64,000 nucleotides of DNA from CAZPUS01 sp964589825 (GTDB lineage Bacteria > Fibrobacterota > Chitinivibrionia > Chitinivibrionales > WJKA01): assembly GCA_964589825.1 (NCBI GenBank), contig CAZPUS010000010.1:23707-87706 (forward strand). Direction: 5' to 3'. A program made the translations under genes and the position numbers. Shown here piece by piece: positions 36,581-45,075 of the stretch. The notes under the pieces were generated by a model. The model saw nothing but the letters and a program-made list of their open reading frames with translations. It did no database searches and was not told where the DNA came from. The stretch's first letter is position 1. The number at the start of each line of letters is the position of its first letter.

Positions 36581-38614
36581 TTATGTAAGCCCTTTACAAA
36601 AGTTGAATTCCTGTGTCCCTTTCGGACTCCTGCGGTCTTTATACGAATTCAGAAGATTCTGTACAATATTTCTCGATGGTCGCAAAAAACTCAGATCGAT
36701 AATAACGCGTTGTATACCCGCCTGCTCGAGGCCGTCCTGATGCCGAAACAAACAGAGCGGTTTTGCTCCCAGAAGCCAGGTGAGCCCGTATTTTGTGCCG
36801 ATACGATAGCGCACCCCACGCGGATCGTTCACCTCTGTTCCGGGCTTAAGGCTTGATTCCACTCGCGAAATGCATGCCGGTACATACCCGTAGATATACG
36901 CCATGCCATTGGGCAAATGACAGCGGGATATATTGCCCCTGTCATCCTCCATTGCGCAAGCTACTGCATCACAGCCAAATTCCTCGAGTTGCAAAATTGC
37001 AGCGTTGTTCATACAGCCAGACACCATCCCGTCCCAACACACAAGGTCATTTCGTGCGGTAAGTGCAAAATGAGCCATATTGCTTACAAAAAATGATCGT
37101 ATATCACTTTTTCTGCAACGGATAAGAAGCGCTTTCCAGGCATTACATTCATCGCCGTATACTACCGGCGGAAGCTGCACCCACATTTTGTTTTTCCATG
37201 CACGCATCAGTTTTGAATCCCGCAAAACCCCCTGTATCTGCCTGCGGGTGCACGAAAGGATGCATCCGTCTATATGCTTCTGATTGAGAAAGGAAAACCA
37301 TTTCAGCGAATCGAGTTTAATCAGAATTCTTGGTTTTGTACGGCGTTTTGCCTTATGCGGATCGGCTTTCTGATATGGTTGCACGATTTTCTGAATCCGT
37401 TTTTTATCGATACGCACAGATACCCGGGGCAGCTTTCTTTGTGCCGCCTTATTGAGCATACGCCGCAGAGAATATTCACTCGTGAGAAAAATCCGGTCCT
37501 GAGAACGCACACGACGGATATCGATATCGACCTTCAGAGACAATTGTTTCTTCTTTCTGTCAACGGCCAAGACACTGGCGCTAAAGCCCTGCTCCCCATT
37601 TTTCGGCTGAATCCGCACTTTATCTTTTTTCCGCACATCTATATGCGCAGGGACAATTGTTATCCATTCTTTTTTTGTCCCTGCGACCTTTCCGATAAAT
37701 CTGCCGGTTGCTCCGGCCTGCCGGGACTGCAGTACCGATGAAGAAGAGTCATCCAGAAGAAAAAAGGTTGTCTTCTCCCGGCCTCCGTCCTGACGTGCCA
37801 GTTGCGTATTTCTTTCCGCATTGTTCCCGTTGTCGAGCACGTCTCGATACGCTCTCGTAACCCGGTGCACATATTCAGCACTCTTCATCCTGCCCTCGAT
37901 TTTAATGCTGTGCACACCGGCACGTATCAACTCCCTGCAATGATCGATCATACACAGGTCTTTCATGGAGAAATAAAATCTCCCGGTTTTTGCGTTGCCG
38001 TAGCGTCGCCGGCATGCCTGCGCACACCTCCCCCGGTTCGCGCTCATTCCGCCGCAGTAACTGCTTGCAAGACACAATCCCGAAATGCTGTAGCATAGAG
38101 CGCCGTGTCCAAAAACTTCTATCTCTGCGTCGGTTCGCGAAACAATTTCAGCTATTTCACCGATGGAGAGTTCTCGGGCCAGTACAACTCTACGGATACC
38201 GTAACCACTCAAAAAATCGACACCTTCACTGTTATGAATTGCCATCTGCGTGCTGGCATGAATTTTAAGGGCAGGAAACTCCGTGCGCAAAACCCGCAAA
38301 ACACCCGCATCCTGTATGATAGCCGCATCGACTTTTGCCTCGTGTAACCCGTACAGTAGTGAGGCGACTTCCGTCAGTTCACGCTGCTTCACGAGCGTAT
38401 TGACGGTGGCATATACCCTGACGCCTCTTTCATGGGCGAATTCGGTAAGTGCAGCGAGCGTTTGTATATCAAAATTCTGTGCCCTCAGCCGTGCGTTATG
38501 CGCCCCGACTCCGCAATAAATTGCGTCAGCACCGGCCTCTACCGCGGCAAAAAAGCTTTCTCTGTTACCGGCAGGGGCACATAACTCCGGTATTGTGTTC
38601 TGTGTCGTATCCAT
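36581..38614 (-). CDS. U32-family (collagenase-like/RlhA-type) protein
   Basis: 677 residues. IPELCAPAGNRESFFAAVEAG and ADAIYCGVG open the U32 TIM barrel. VFGHGALCYSISGLCLASSYC with GRCAQACRRRYG (Cys174, 181, 197, 201 among others) is the conserved cysteine cluster now known to hold an iron-sulphur cluster in relatives. Long members with the extra C-terminal region are RNA hydroxylases (RlhA for 23S rRNA C2501); others act on tRNA or ubiquinone. So RNA modification is likelier than proteolysis. The start codon lies 10 bases after the thyX stop, so they are co-transcribed. Confidence 0.88.
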   Translation of the reverse strand: MDTTQNTIPELCAPAGNRESFFAAVEAGADAIYCGVGAHNARLRAQNFDIQTLAALTEFAHERGVRVYATVNTLVKQRELTEVASLLYGLHEAKVDAAIIQDAGVLRVLRTEFPALKIHASTQMAIHNSEGVDFLSGYGIRRVVLARELSIGEIAEIVSRTDAEIEVFGHGALCYSISGLCLASSYCGGMSANRGRCAQACRRRYGNAKTGRFYFSMKDLCMIDHCRELIRAGVHSIKIEGRMKSAEYVHRVTRAYRDVLDNGNNAERNTQLARQDGGREKTTFFLLDDSSSSVLQSRQAGATGRFIGKVAGTKKEWITIVPAHIDVRKKDKVRIQPKNGEQGFSASVLAVDRKKKQLSLKVDIDIRRVRSQDRIFLTSEYSLRRMLNKAAQRKLPRVSVRIDKKRIQKIVQPYQKADPHKAKRRTKPRILIKLDSLKWFSFLNQKHIDGCILSCTRRQIQGVLRDSKLMRAWKNKMWVQLPPVVYGDECNAWKALLIRCRKSDIRSFFVSNMAHFALTARNDLVCWDGMVSGCMNNAAILQLEEFGCDAVACAMEDDRGNISRCHLPNGMAYIYGYVPACISRVESSLKPGTEVNDPRGVRYRIGTKYGLTWLLGAKPLCLFRHQDGLEQAGIQRVIIDLSFLRPSRNIVQNLLNSYKDRRSPKGTQEFNFCKGLT

Positions 38615-38624
38615 CTCTTCCGAC

Positions 38625-39491
38625 TTACTTATCCGAGACTATATCAGGCGACAATTGCTGCTGGGTAAGCCCCAGTTTCTGTGCGAATCGCGTATACTCC
38701 TTCTCACTCAGCGACACCGGCGACCCGGTGATTATATCTTTTAATGCACCGATCTCTTTCGCACTCAGGCTGCATCCCTTACGGATGTGTATATCGAACG
38801 ACTCCATTGCCATCGGCACTATCGCAGAGGCTATCTCATGAATAACTATGGCATATTCTCTAATTTCCTTCTGTGCGTGGGGATCGAGACGTAATTTAAG
38901 AAAATGCATGAGATTGTGCAAATCTATCTGCCAATACCACTCGGTATAGATACTCAGCGGAAGGTTGACACGTGCAAGTTCTCTTGCGATGCCTTTTTCG
39001 ATACGCGCACGGTATTGCTCGTATGAATGGGTCTGCTCATTTTCAAGGGTGGACCTTATTTCCTCACGCATTCCGTTTGACAACTGCGCCGATGTATCCC
39101 TTCCCTGCTTGTTATCGGTACTTTGAAGTGCGACATCTTCTTTTTGGGGTACATAAAACGCATCGTCCATCACACTGTAGCGGCCGGATATTTCGTTGAC
39201 CCGGGCGGTACGATGCCGAATCCACTGACGTGCAACAAAAATGGGCAACTTGACATGAAACGTCATCACGATCTGCTCGAATGGTGAAGTGTGTTCGTTT
39301 CTCAGAAGGTAATCGATCAGGGCCCTGTCCTGACGCACCGTCTTGGTCCCCCTGCCATACGATACTCGCGCAGACTGCACGATGCGCTCATCACTGCCCA
39401 TATAATCGACAAGGCGCACAAATCCCTTATCTAGAACCCGATATTCTTTATCCAATATTCGTTCAGCTTCTTCTCTGTGATTATGAGCCAA
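38625..39491 (-). CDS. thyX: Flavin-dependent thymidylate synthase
   Basis: 288 residues. The ThyX motif RHRTARVNEISGRY spans residues 92-105 and defines the FAD/dUMP site. NEHTSPFEQIVMTFHV and WYWQIDLHNLMHFLKLR are other conserved segments. It makes dTMP from dUMP using methylenetetrahydrofolate, with NADPH reducing the flavin. It precedes the U32 gene by 10 bases. No ThyA is visible in the window. Confidence 0.97.
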   Translation of the reverse strand: MAHNHREEAERILDKEYRVLDKGFVRLVDYMGSDERIVQSARVSYGRGTKTVRQDRALIDYLLRNEHTSPFEQIVMTFHVKLPIFVARQWIRHRTARVNEISGRYSVMDDAFYVPQKEDVALQSTDNKQGRDTSAQLSNGMREEIRSTLENEQTHSYEQYRARIEKGIARELARVNLPLSIYTEWYWQIDLHNLMHFLKLRLDPHAQKEIREYAIVIHEIASAIVPMAMESFDIHIRKGCSLSAKEIGALKDIITGSPVSLSEKEYTRFAQKLGLTQQQLSPDIVSDK

Positions 39492-39535
39492 TTTTTTTCC
39501 TTCCGTTGTATGTATACAATAAAAAATATATATAA

Positions 39536-40417
39536 TCAGTACTCGATCGCGCCTCTGTACCGCTTATGATACCAACCGAACCAGTGTGCCGGATATTCCC
39601 TTATCCAGCCTGATATCATGTCGTTATGGCGCCTCTGAATATCCTCCACAGTTGCATGGGCTTCACTATCCCGATCGAGACGCTCCAACACGATACGATA
39701 CGTGCCATCACGCTTCATGACACAACGAGCTCCGATAACCGCGCATTCGGTCTTTTTACATACCGCCGCAATAGCCCGTGTGGTATTTGCCGGTTTTGAC
39801 AGAAAGGGGATCCGGGTGCCATGCCTGCCTGCATGCTGATCAATAAGCGCAGCGACCACCTGATTACGCCCGAGTATTCGACGAATTTTTTTCATGGCGC
39901 CTCGCTGAAATACTGGTACGGTTCCGGTTCGCTTTCGTCTGCGAAGCAACCAGCCCTGCACATAGGGGTTTTTCATAGGCTTAAACAGCACATGGAGTCC
40001 TTCGATGCGGCTTCCGAATATATCGGCAAGCAATTCCCAGTTGCCAATATGTGCACATATTACCACTACGCCACGGTTCTTTTTGATTGCGGCATCGATA
40101 CTCTCTTCATTCTCGATTTCATATTCCGGCATCCGTCTGTATTGCATCAAAAATTCGACAAAATAGATACACGTATTGCGGTAAAGCTGACGAATCAGCC
40201 GGGATCGAAAAGCAGCATCGACTATATCGACGTGTGCCATATTACACTCTACAACGCGACGATATACGTTCATCCTGTAAAGCACATAGCCGATCACCGC
40301 ACCACAACCACGTGCCGTACTTCGGGGTATGATACTCACCACCAACTCGAAAAAACGCAGCACTATATACTCACCTGCGTGACCGATCTTTTTCCTTATT
40401 TTTTTTATTCTTTTCAT
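39536..40417 (-). CDS. LpxL/HtrB-like lipid A acyltransferase
   Basis: 293 residues from the ATG at 40417 with AGG upstream; an ATG four codons earlier has no ribosome site. An N-terminal basic/hydrophobic anchor leads to His123 and Glu128 in VICAHIGNWELL, the HX4E catalytic motif. VLFKPMKNPYVQGWLLRRRKRTG and FLSKPANTTRAIAAV are typical of the HtrB/LpxL/LpxM family, and the C-terminus WIREYPAHWFGWYHKRY is the usual close. It would add a secondary acyl chain to lipid A at the inner membrane, which supports a lipid-A-bearing outer membrane. It lies next to glycosyltransferase genes. Confidence 0.88.
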   Translation of the reverse strand: MKRIKKIRKKIGHAGEYIVLRFFELVVSIIPRSTARGCGAVIGYVLYRMNVYRRVVECNMAHVDIVDAAFRSRLIRQLYRNTCIYFVEFLMQYRRMPEYEIENEESIDAAIKKNRGVVVICAHIGNWELLADIFGSRIEGLHVLFKPMKNPYVQGWLLRRRKRTGTVPVFQRGAMKKIRRILGRNQVVAALIDQHAGRHGTRIPFLSKPANTTRAIAAVCKKTECAVIGARCVMKRDGTYRIVLERLDRDSEAHATVEDIQRRHNDMISGWIREYPAHWFGWYHKRYRGAIEY

Positions 40418-40597
40418 AACTACCTGCATCTAATGCAGAATGGATGGCAGGGAAAATAGCTTACGGGATCTACCATATCCGAAACGCGCATAGAAAATAC
40501 CGAAAATTCCGAAGAACAATTTGTACACATCTACAACCCGTTCTGTTACAAAAAACCAAGATACCCAGCTGCAGCTTACTACCTTCATGATAACCTT

Positions 40598-40652
40598 ATA
40601 CCTGTATTGAACGATTCCCCTTGTAAAAGCTGCTGCCATCCGCACTGCGATT
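40598..40652 (-). repeat. Dispersed palindromic repeat, half element
   Basis: Begins ATACCTGTATTGAACGATT and continues AAAAGCTGCTGCCATCCGCACTGC, which is the reverse complement of the right arm of full copies (GTGCGGATGGCAGCAGC...CAATTCAGG). The centre and the other arm are missing. It sits between the CgeB-like and LpxL-like genes. Confidence 0.65.
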
Positions 40653-40661
40653 ATCTGCGCA

Positions 40662-41843
40662 TTACCGTTGTGGAAAAAATCGTGTTCCGAATTCATTGTT
40701 ACACAGCTTCAAAATATCCGCGATCCTGTGCATATAGGTATGATGTGTTCGCACATGGGCGCATCCCCGTTGAGCAATTTCTCTTCGCAATGTTTCATTT
40801 GCCAGATAATAGTCGATAAGAGCTTCCAACTGCTGTGGGGTTTCGTAAACCGCAAGCTGCTGCCTGGGTCCCCGTGTATGGAAATACTCGAATACACACG
40901 GTTTGGCGCTGCTAATAATAAAACAGCCGGCAGAAAGACAATCAAATATCCGTTGTGTGAATCCGTCCCGAATAACGACGCGGTTAATATCGAGATTTAC
41001 CCGTGTCTGTTGATAGGTAGTGCATAGATTTTTATAATATCCGACATTCGCAGAGACCTTGCTTTTCGGAAGATCGTGTACCCACAATGCATCACCGAAT
41101 ACCACAAAATCCTCATATCGGTCGGCGAGAGAAACAACCGTTGATTTGCGATACAAATAGCCTGTAAAATGCTTCACTATAAAAACGAGTTTTTCGAATG
41201 AAACCGGAAATGGCCTTCGTGCTCCTGACTGCAAAAGCTTTTGCACCTCCTGATCCAGATTAATGCGAAGATTCCTCCGGTATCGTTGCAGCAACTGCTG
41301 AAGTATATCCTGAATACTCTCCAGATAATCACCACATTCCATCACAAACCTGTCGATCAGTTCTCTGTATGAATTACCCACAAAACAGGCATCGCGCTCG
41401 GGCAGGACCCCCGCTGAAGGATAAAACAGCGATGCGTCTGTGGCGAGTGGTACAAAAAAAACACGATACCCAAGACGACGCAATGGCTGGACGTATCCTC
41501 TGTCAGAAACCAGGGTGAGACGGTTCGCAAGAGGACTGTAATAATAGCCGCGCATTTTCCTGTAGTAAAGAGGATCATCCACGCACCAGTCAATATGGGC
41601 GATATCGTTTTTCAGCAAAAAATATTCGAGAATACCCTCGGTATCCATGCCCCAGTCATTAATGGTAACGAGTATTCCCACACGATGTTTTTGTAACACA
41701 GCGCAGGTTTTTTCCGCACTGCATGCATCGACAACCTCTGCGGTTTGCAGCACGATACACCGTACATTGGCACACTTTCGGAACGCATTACAAACCTCAC
41801 GTTGAACAAGATTACCCTGATATAAAAAAGCAACGTTTACCAT
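40662..41843 (-). CDS. CgeB/DUF3880-like glycosyltransferase
   Basis: 393 residues. The pattern fits the DUF3880-plus-GT1_2 family: VNVAFLYQGN at the start, VDDPLYYRKM in the middle, FVPLATDASLFYP, DACFVGNSY, and a C-terminal NLDINRVVIRDGFTQRIFDCLSAGCFIIS segment with DYYLANETLRREIAQRG. Such enzymes probably transfer a sugar to an envelope glycan; the Bacillus CgeB acts on the spore coat. The ATG begins immediately after the U-run of the HU terminator, so translation initiates without an obvious ribosome site. Donor and acceptor are unknown. Confidence 0.83.
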   Translation of the reverse strand: MVNVAFLYQGNLVQREVCNAFRKCANVRCIVLQTAEVVDACSAEKTCAVLQKHRVGILVTINDWGMDTEGILEYFLLKNDIAHIDWCVDDPLYYRKMRGYYYSPLANRLTLVSDRGYVQPLRRLGYRVFFVPLATDASLFYPSAGVLPERDACFVGNSYRELIDRFVMECGDYLESIQDILQQLLQRYRRNLRINLDQEVQKLLQSGARRPFPVSFEKLVFIVKHFTGYLYRKSTVVSLADRYEDFVVFGDALWVHDLPKSKVSANVGYYKNLCTTYQQTRVNLDINRVVIRDGFTQRIFDCLSAGCFIISSAKPCVFEYFHTRGPRQQLAVYETPQQLEALIDYYLANETLRREIAQRGCAHVRTHHTYMHRIADILKLCNNEFGTRFFPQR

Positions 41844-41875
41844 AAAAAAAAGCCGCTTTCCATCTGAAAAGCGGC
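41844..41875 (-). terminator. Intrinsic terminator of the HU gene, abutting the next start codon
   Basis: An 8-bp perfect stem (GCCGCTTT at 41852-41859 with AAAGCGGC at 41868-41875) followed on the minus strand by eight U. The next base begins the ATG of the CgeB-like gene at 41843. Confidence 0.85.
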
Positions 41876-41906
41876 CCTCGTTTACCCGATATAAATTTGT
41901 CGGATC

Positions 41907-42164
41907 TTACTTAAAGGTAGAGCTGGGTTTAAATTTCACCATTTTCTTTGCACCGATACGAATCTTTTCGCCTGTCTGCGGATTACGGCCCGAGCGTGCT
42001 TTACGCTTTACCGTAGTAAACGTACCGAATCCAATAAGGCGTACTCCGCTTTTCTTTGTATTCTTTTTGATGTTGTCAAGCACGGAGTTGACCACTCTTT
42101 CGGTCGCGGCTTTGCTTTGTTTTGTCTCCTTGGCTACCGCTTCGACCAGTTCGGCTTTGTTCAT
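41907..42164 (-). CDS. hup: HU-family DNA-binding protein
   Basis: 85 residues. MNKAELVEAVAKETKQSKAA is the dimerisation start, IGFGTFTTVKRKARSGRNPQ is the HU/IHF signature and the beta arm that contacts the minor groove, and MVKFKPSSTFK closes it. It is a nucleoid protein that bends and compacts DNA. AAAGGAGGG precedes the ATG, a consensus promoter lies at 42210-42238, and a strong terminator follows, so it is a highly expressed single-gene unit. Confidence 0.97.
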   Translation of the reverse strand: MNKAELVEAVAKETKQSKAATERVVNSVLDNIKKNTKKSGVRLIGFGTFTTVKRKARSGRNPQTGEKIRIGAKKMVKFKPSSTFK

Positions 42165-42209
42165 GAAACCCTCCTTTAAAATGATACTGTAATTAGGTTG
42201 TTTGATTTA

Positions 42210-42238
42210 AATATATGTATTTTGAAAACCAGTGTCAA
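42210..42238 (-). promoter_or_regulatory. Sigma70-type promoter of the HU gene
   Basis: On the minus strand TTGACA (42238-42233), a 17-base spacer, then TATATT (42215-42210). It matches the consensus almost exactly and fits high HU expression. The leader would be about 40 bases. Confidence 0.85.
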
Positions 42239-42316
42239 GTTTTTTGGCTCTCCGCATTACCGGGCACGCTTCGGGGATTTGTCACACATGCGAAAGCCCC
42301 CTGCATTTTCTCCGGC

Positions 42317-43210
42317 TCAGTTCCCTACACTCTTTTTTGTCAAGCTTTTATCCATTGTCATTCGCGCTATCGCGGGTGCCCGTGGTGTTTTGTTTCGACA
42401 ATCGATCAATGTGACACATGCTCCTCTTGCGCCCCAGACTGCAGGATTTGTGTGTTTATAAAGAGCAAAAACATTCACACCGAGCGCCGCAGCAAGATGT
42501 GTAATGCCGGAATCGTTACCAATATAGCACTTTGTTCTGCACTGTAAATAACGCGCAACACGACCGATTGAAAACCCGCACAGCCTACGAAACGCAGGAA
42601 ACAAGTCGTGCAGCTGCTCCTCTGCAGGCCCCAGAAGATATTTAACAGAATTTACCCCCATTTCCATAAGACATGCAGCAATTTCTTTGTAAAAAGCGGG
42701 CGAATAATTTTTTTTTACACTTCCGCTACCCGGGTGAATAACGACATCGTTACATGAATCGATATCTGCGTTGTCTTCCATGAGCAGGCATGTATTTTTC
42801 GTTGCACTTTTTTCAACACCAAAAACACCGGCTAACGTTGTCATGTAATAATCTGAAATGTGATAATCTATATCTGGAAACGGCGTAACCGCCGCAACCG
42901 GCCCACGGACGCCGCTCAACTGCAGAAGCCGTTGAATCGATCGGGAATGGGCAAGAAACAATACCGCACCACCAATCTCCCCAAGCTGTCGCGGGACGGC
43001 CTTCGCGGCAAAAAACGGCATCAGCTCTTTTTTTTCAGCATCCATCCATTCGTCAAGCAGCCCCAGATCAACAGCAAGCTGCATATACGATGGTTTTCCA
43101 ATACCGAGGAACCTCATTTCAGGCAATAGCTGCCTTGCTAAACGCAGAGAGTTCCAGGTACACACAAAATCCCCAAGCGCCCCTCTGTGACATACGACAA
43201 ATGTCTTCAT
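42317..43210 (-). CDS. Glycosyltransferase family 9 protein
   Basis: 297 residues. CHRGALGDFVCTWNSLRLAR is the N-terminal GT9 motif; VVIHPGSGSVKKNYSPAFYKEI and CYIGNDSGITHLAAALGVN form the nucleotide-sugar site. It is shorter than the 12-kb GT9 enzyme and diverged in sequence, so the two probably add different residues to lipopolysaccharide or a related glycan. It lies upstream of the HU gene, which has its own promoter, and starts 75 bases from a half copy of the palindromic repeat. The sugar is not predictable. Confidence 0.83.
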   Translation of the reverse strand: MKTFVVCHRGALGDFVCTWNSLRLARQLLPEMRFLGIGKPSYMQLAVDLGLLDEWMDAEKKELMPFFAAKAVPRQLGEIGGAVLFLAHSRSIQRLLQLSGVRGPVAAVTPFPDIDYHISDYYMTTLAGVFGVEKSATKNTCLLMEDNADIDSCNDVVIHPGSGSVKKNYSPAFYKEIAACLMEMGVNSVKYLLGPAEEQLHDLFPAFRRLCGFSIGRVARYLQCRTKCYIGNDSGITHLAAALGVNVFALYKHTNPAVWGARGACVTLIDCRNKTPRAPAIARMTMDKSLTKKSVGN

Positions 43211-43271
43211 AATTGTATGGCATTAACCGTGGTTATGAATGTGATTTTTTCTCATACGAATTGTATAGGAC

Positions 43272-43352
43272 CCAAATTGAGCGATGGGCTTCGAAAACAG
43301 AATAGCAGCACGGCTCACCGCAGCTTTTACAAAATAATCGCTCAATTTAAGA
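43272..43352 (-). repeat. Dispersed palindromic repeat, shortened element
   Basis: CCAAATTGAGCGATGGG, then CTTCGAAAACAGAATAGCAG, CACGGCTCACCGCAGCTTT and ATCGCTCAATTTAAG. The right-hand 60 bases are the left arm of full copies in reverse complement (GCTGCGGTGAGCCGTG...TTTTCGAAG). The core hairpin and nearly all of the opposite arm are deleted, but both terminal AATTGAGCG sequences remain. Confidence 0.75.
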
Positions 43353-43360
43353 CATATATG

Positions 43361-43403
43361 TTTAATTAAAAACGGCCTTCACAACACAAATTGCGAAGGC
43401 CGT
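43361..43403 (-). terminator. Intrinsic terminator of the DUF2914 gene
   Basis: A 9-bp stem (ACGGCCTTC at 43372-43380 with GAAGGCCGT at 43395-43403), followed on the minus strand by TTTTTAATTAAA. It begins 24 bases after the stop codon at 43427. Confidence 0.8.
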
Positions 43404-43426
43404 ATATTCTTAGACGTTACGAGCCA

Positions 43427-44098
43427 TTACTCTATCGAAAAAGAGACGTCTTTCATTACAGCCCCTGTTTCGCCATCGATAATTTCCACACGCCAGGTTC
43501 CCTTGGATCCCGGCTCAACAGCACGTAGACTGTAGGTACGAAAACTCGGTGACCAGACCGAAAGCGGTACACTTCCTACCGCCTTTCCATCTTTGTACCA
43601 TTTGTGAAGCACTGTCACACTGTCTTTTGCACCCTTTATATGGGAAAAACAATACACTTTGCCGACATCTGCGGGAAAGGCATTCGATTTGCCCTTTGGT
43701 TCATGATTTACCACATTTTCACATATGGATGCTCGTGCGACTTCGAGTTCGGCACTTCCTTCTTTCGATTGCTTCACGTTCTCCTCCTGTGCCCCCTGCA
43801 TCTCGGCGGCTTTCTTCTTTCCGGCCTTGTTTGACACCGCGTTCTTTTCCGATGGCTTAGTTTCGGCAACTTCCTTCTTTTCGTATGCCTTTTCTTTTTG
43901 TGAGGCACCGTCCTTTTTTTCCTCTTTGGTTTCCTGTTTTTCAGCTTCTTCTTTGGACGGCTGCGCTGTTTCAGCATTCTCTTTCATCTCTTTTTTCTCA
44001 GCCGCAGCAGGCACATCTTCGCTCTCTTTTGCCTTATCCGCCGCAATACCCGCCACTACTACGCATGTGATATACACTATCACTGTAGCTATGCGCAT
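43427..44098 (-). CDS. Exported DUF2914-domain protein
   Basis: 223 residues. A signal peptide (ATVIVYITCVVVAGIAA) is followed by ~105 residues of Lys/Glu/Ala-rich low complexity. The C-terminal ~100 residues are a DUF2914 domain: FPADVGKVYCFSHIKGAKDS, VLHKWYKDGK, SFRTYSLR and KGTWRVEIIDGETG. DUF2914 is a beta-sandwich domain of unknown role found in secreted or envelope proteins. The charged linker would let the domain reach away from the membrane. GGAGG lies upstream of the ATG and a strong terminator downstream, so it is a one-gene unit. Confidence 0.85.
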   Translation of the reverse strand: MRIATVIVYITCVVVAGIAADKAKESEDVPAAAEKKEMKENAETAQPSKEEAEKQETKEEKKDGASQKEKAYEKKEVAETKPSEKNAVSNKAGKKKAAEMQGAQEENVKQSKEGSAELEVARASICENVVNHEPKGKSNAFPADVGKVYCFSHIKGAKDSVTVLHKWYKDGKAVGSVPLSVWSPSFRTYSLRAVEPGSKGTWRVEIIDGETGAVMKDVSFSIE

Positions 44099-44186
44099 AA
44101 CTCCTCCTTTGTTTTGGTTATAATGAAACAGACCTCCTGTCGCGTCTTTACAAGGGGCACTGATATTTCTATACCATGCAACATAA

Positions 44187-45029
44187 TCACTTTACAAAGG
44201 AATATAACAAGCGGATTTCTTCGGGCCACAATTCAGGTTCCGGTGTTTCCAGAATCATGGGTATCTCATCAAACCGGCTGTCCTGGACAAAAAACCTGAA
44301 TCCGTCCCATCCTATCTGCCCGCTGCCAAGTGTTTCATGACGATCGATTTTTGATCCAAGCTCGCGTTTTGCATCATTGAGATGAATCGCACTCAAATAC
44401 TCCAGGCCGATTATGCGGTCGAATTCTTCAAACGTCGACTCGAATGCATTTTTGGTGCGGATATTGTATCCCGCCGCAAACGCATGGCACGTATCGTAAC
44501 AAACGCCTATGCGATCTTTGTCTTCTATAGCATCGATCATGTATCGCAGGTGACTGAAGCTGTAGCCGACATTAGTTCCCTGCCCGGCGGTTATTTCCAG
44601 CAGCACTTTAACTTTTTTGCTGCGGCGCAACCCCTCATTTATTCCCGCCGTGATATGGTCCATGCATCTCTCCTCCGCTTTCTCCTTCAAACGACTCCCG
44701 GGATGTATATTCAGACATCCAAGTCCGAGTTGTTCGCATCGATGCAGTTCATCCAGAAACGATCGGAATGATTTTTCCCGCTTATCTTCATCGGGATTGC
44801 CAAGATTTACCAGGTACCCCTCATGTGGTACAATACTGGACACAGGATACTTTTCTTTTTTCCGGGCCTGTACAAACGCGTCAATACTCTCCTTTGACAA
44901 TGACGATCCGAAAAAGCTCTTCGGGTTTTTTGTAAAAAGGGCAAAGGCCGTTGCCCCGATTTCCTTAGCCCGTATACAGGCCTTTTCGAGACCACCGGCG
45001 GTACTGACATGCGCACCGATTCGAATCAT
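44187..45029 (-). CDS. nfo: Endonuclease IV
   Basis: 280 residues. IGAHVSTAGGLEKACIRAKE, LNIHPGS, GVCYDTCHAFAAGYNI and HLNDAKRELGSKIDRHETLG are the metal-binding signatures of the Nfo TIM barrel with its three-metal site. It cleaves DNA 5' to abasic sites and removes 3' blocking groups in base-excision repair. It lies 46 bases downstream of pyrG on the same strand. Confidence 0.97.
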   Translation of the reverse strand: MIRIGAHVSTAGGLEKACIRAKEIGATAFALFTKNPKSFFGSSLSKESIDAFVQARKKEKYPVSSIVPHEGYLVNLGNPDEDKREKSFRSFLDELHRCEQLGLGCLNIHPGSRLKEKAEERCMDHITAGINEGLRRSKKVKVLLEITAGQGTNVGYSFSHLRYMIDAIEDKDRIGVCYDTCHAFAAGYNIRTKNAFESTFEEFDRIIGLEYLSAIHLNDAKRELGSKIDRHETLGSGQIGWDGFRFFVQDSRFDEIPMILETPEPELWPEEIRLLYSFVK

Positions 45030-45075
45030 ATGTGTTCCTCATTATCATATAACCTGGGATAAAACAACTGCGTAA

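Noticed and set aside
36371..36856. 161-codon plus-strand frame
   Set aside because: It overlaps the 3' end of the U32 gene by about 275 bases, has no ribosome site and no family-like segments.
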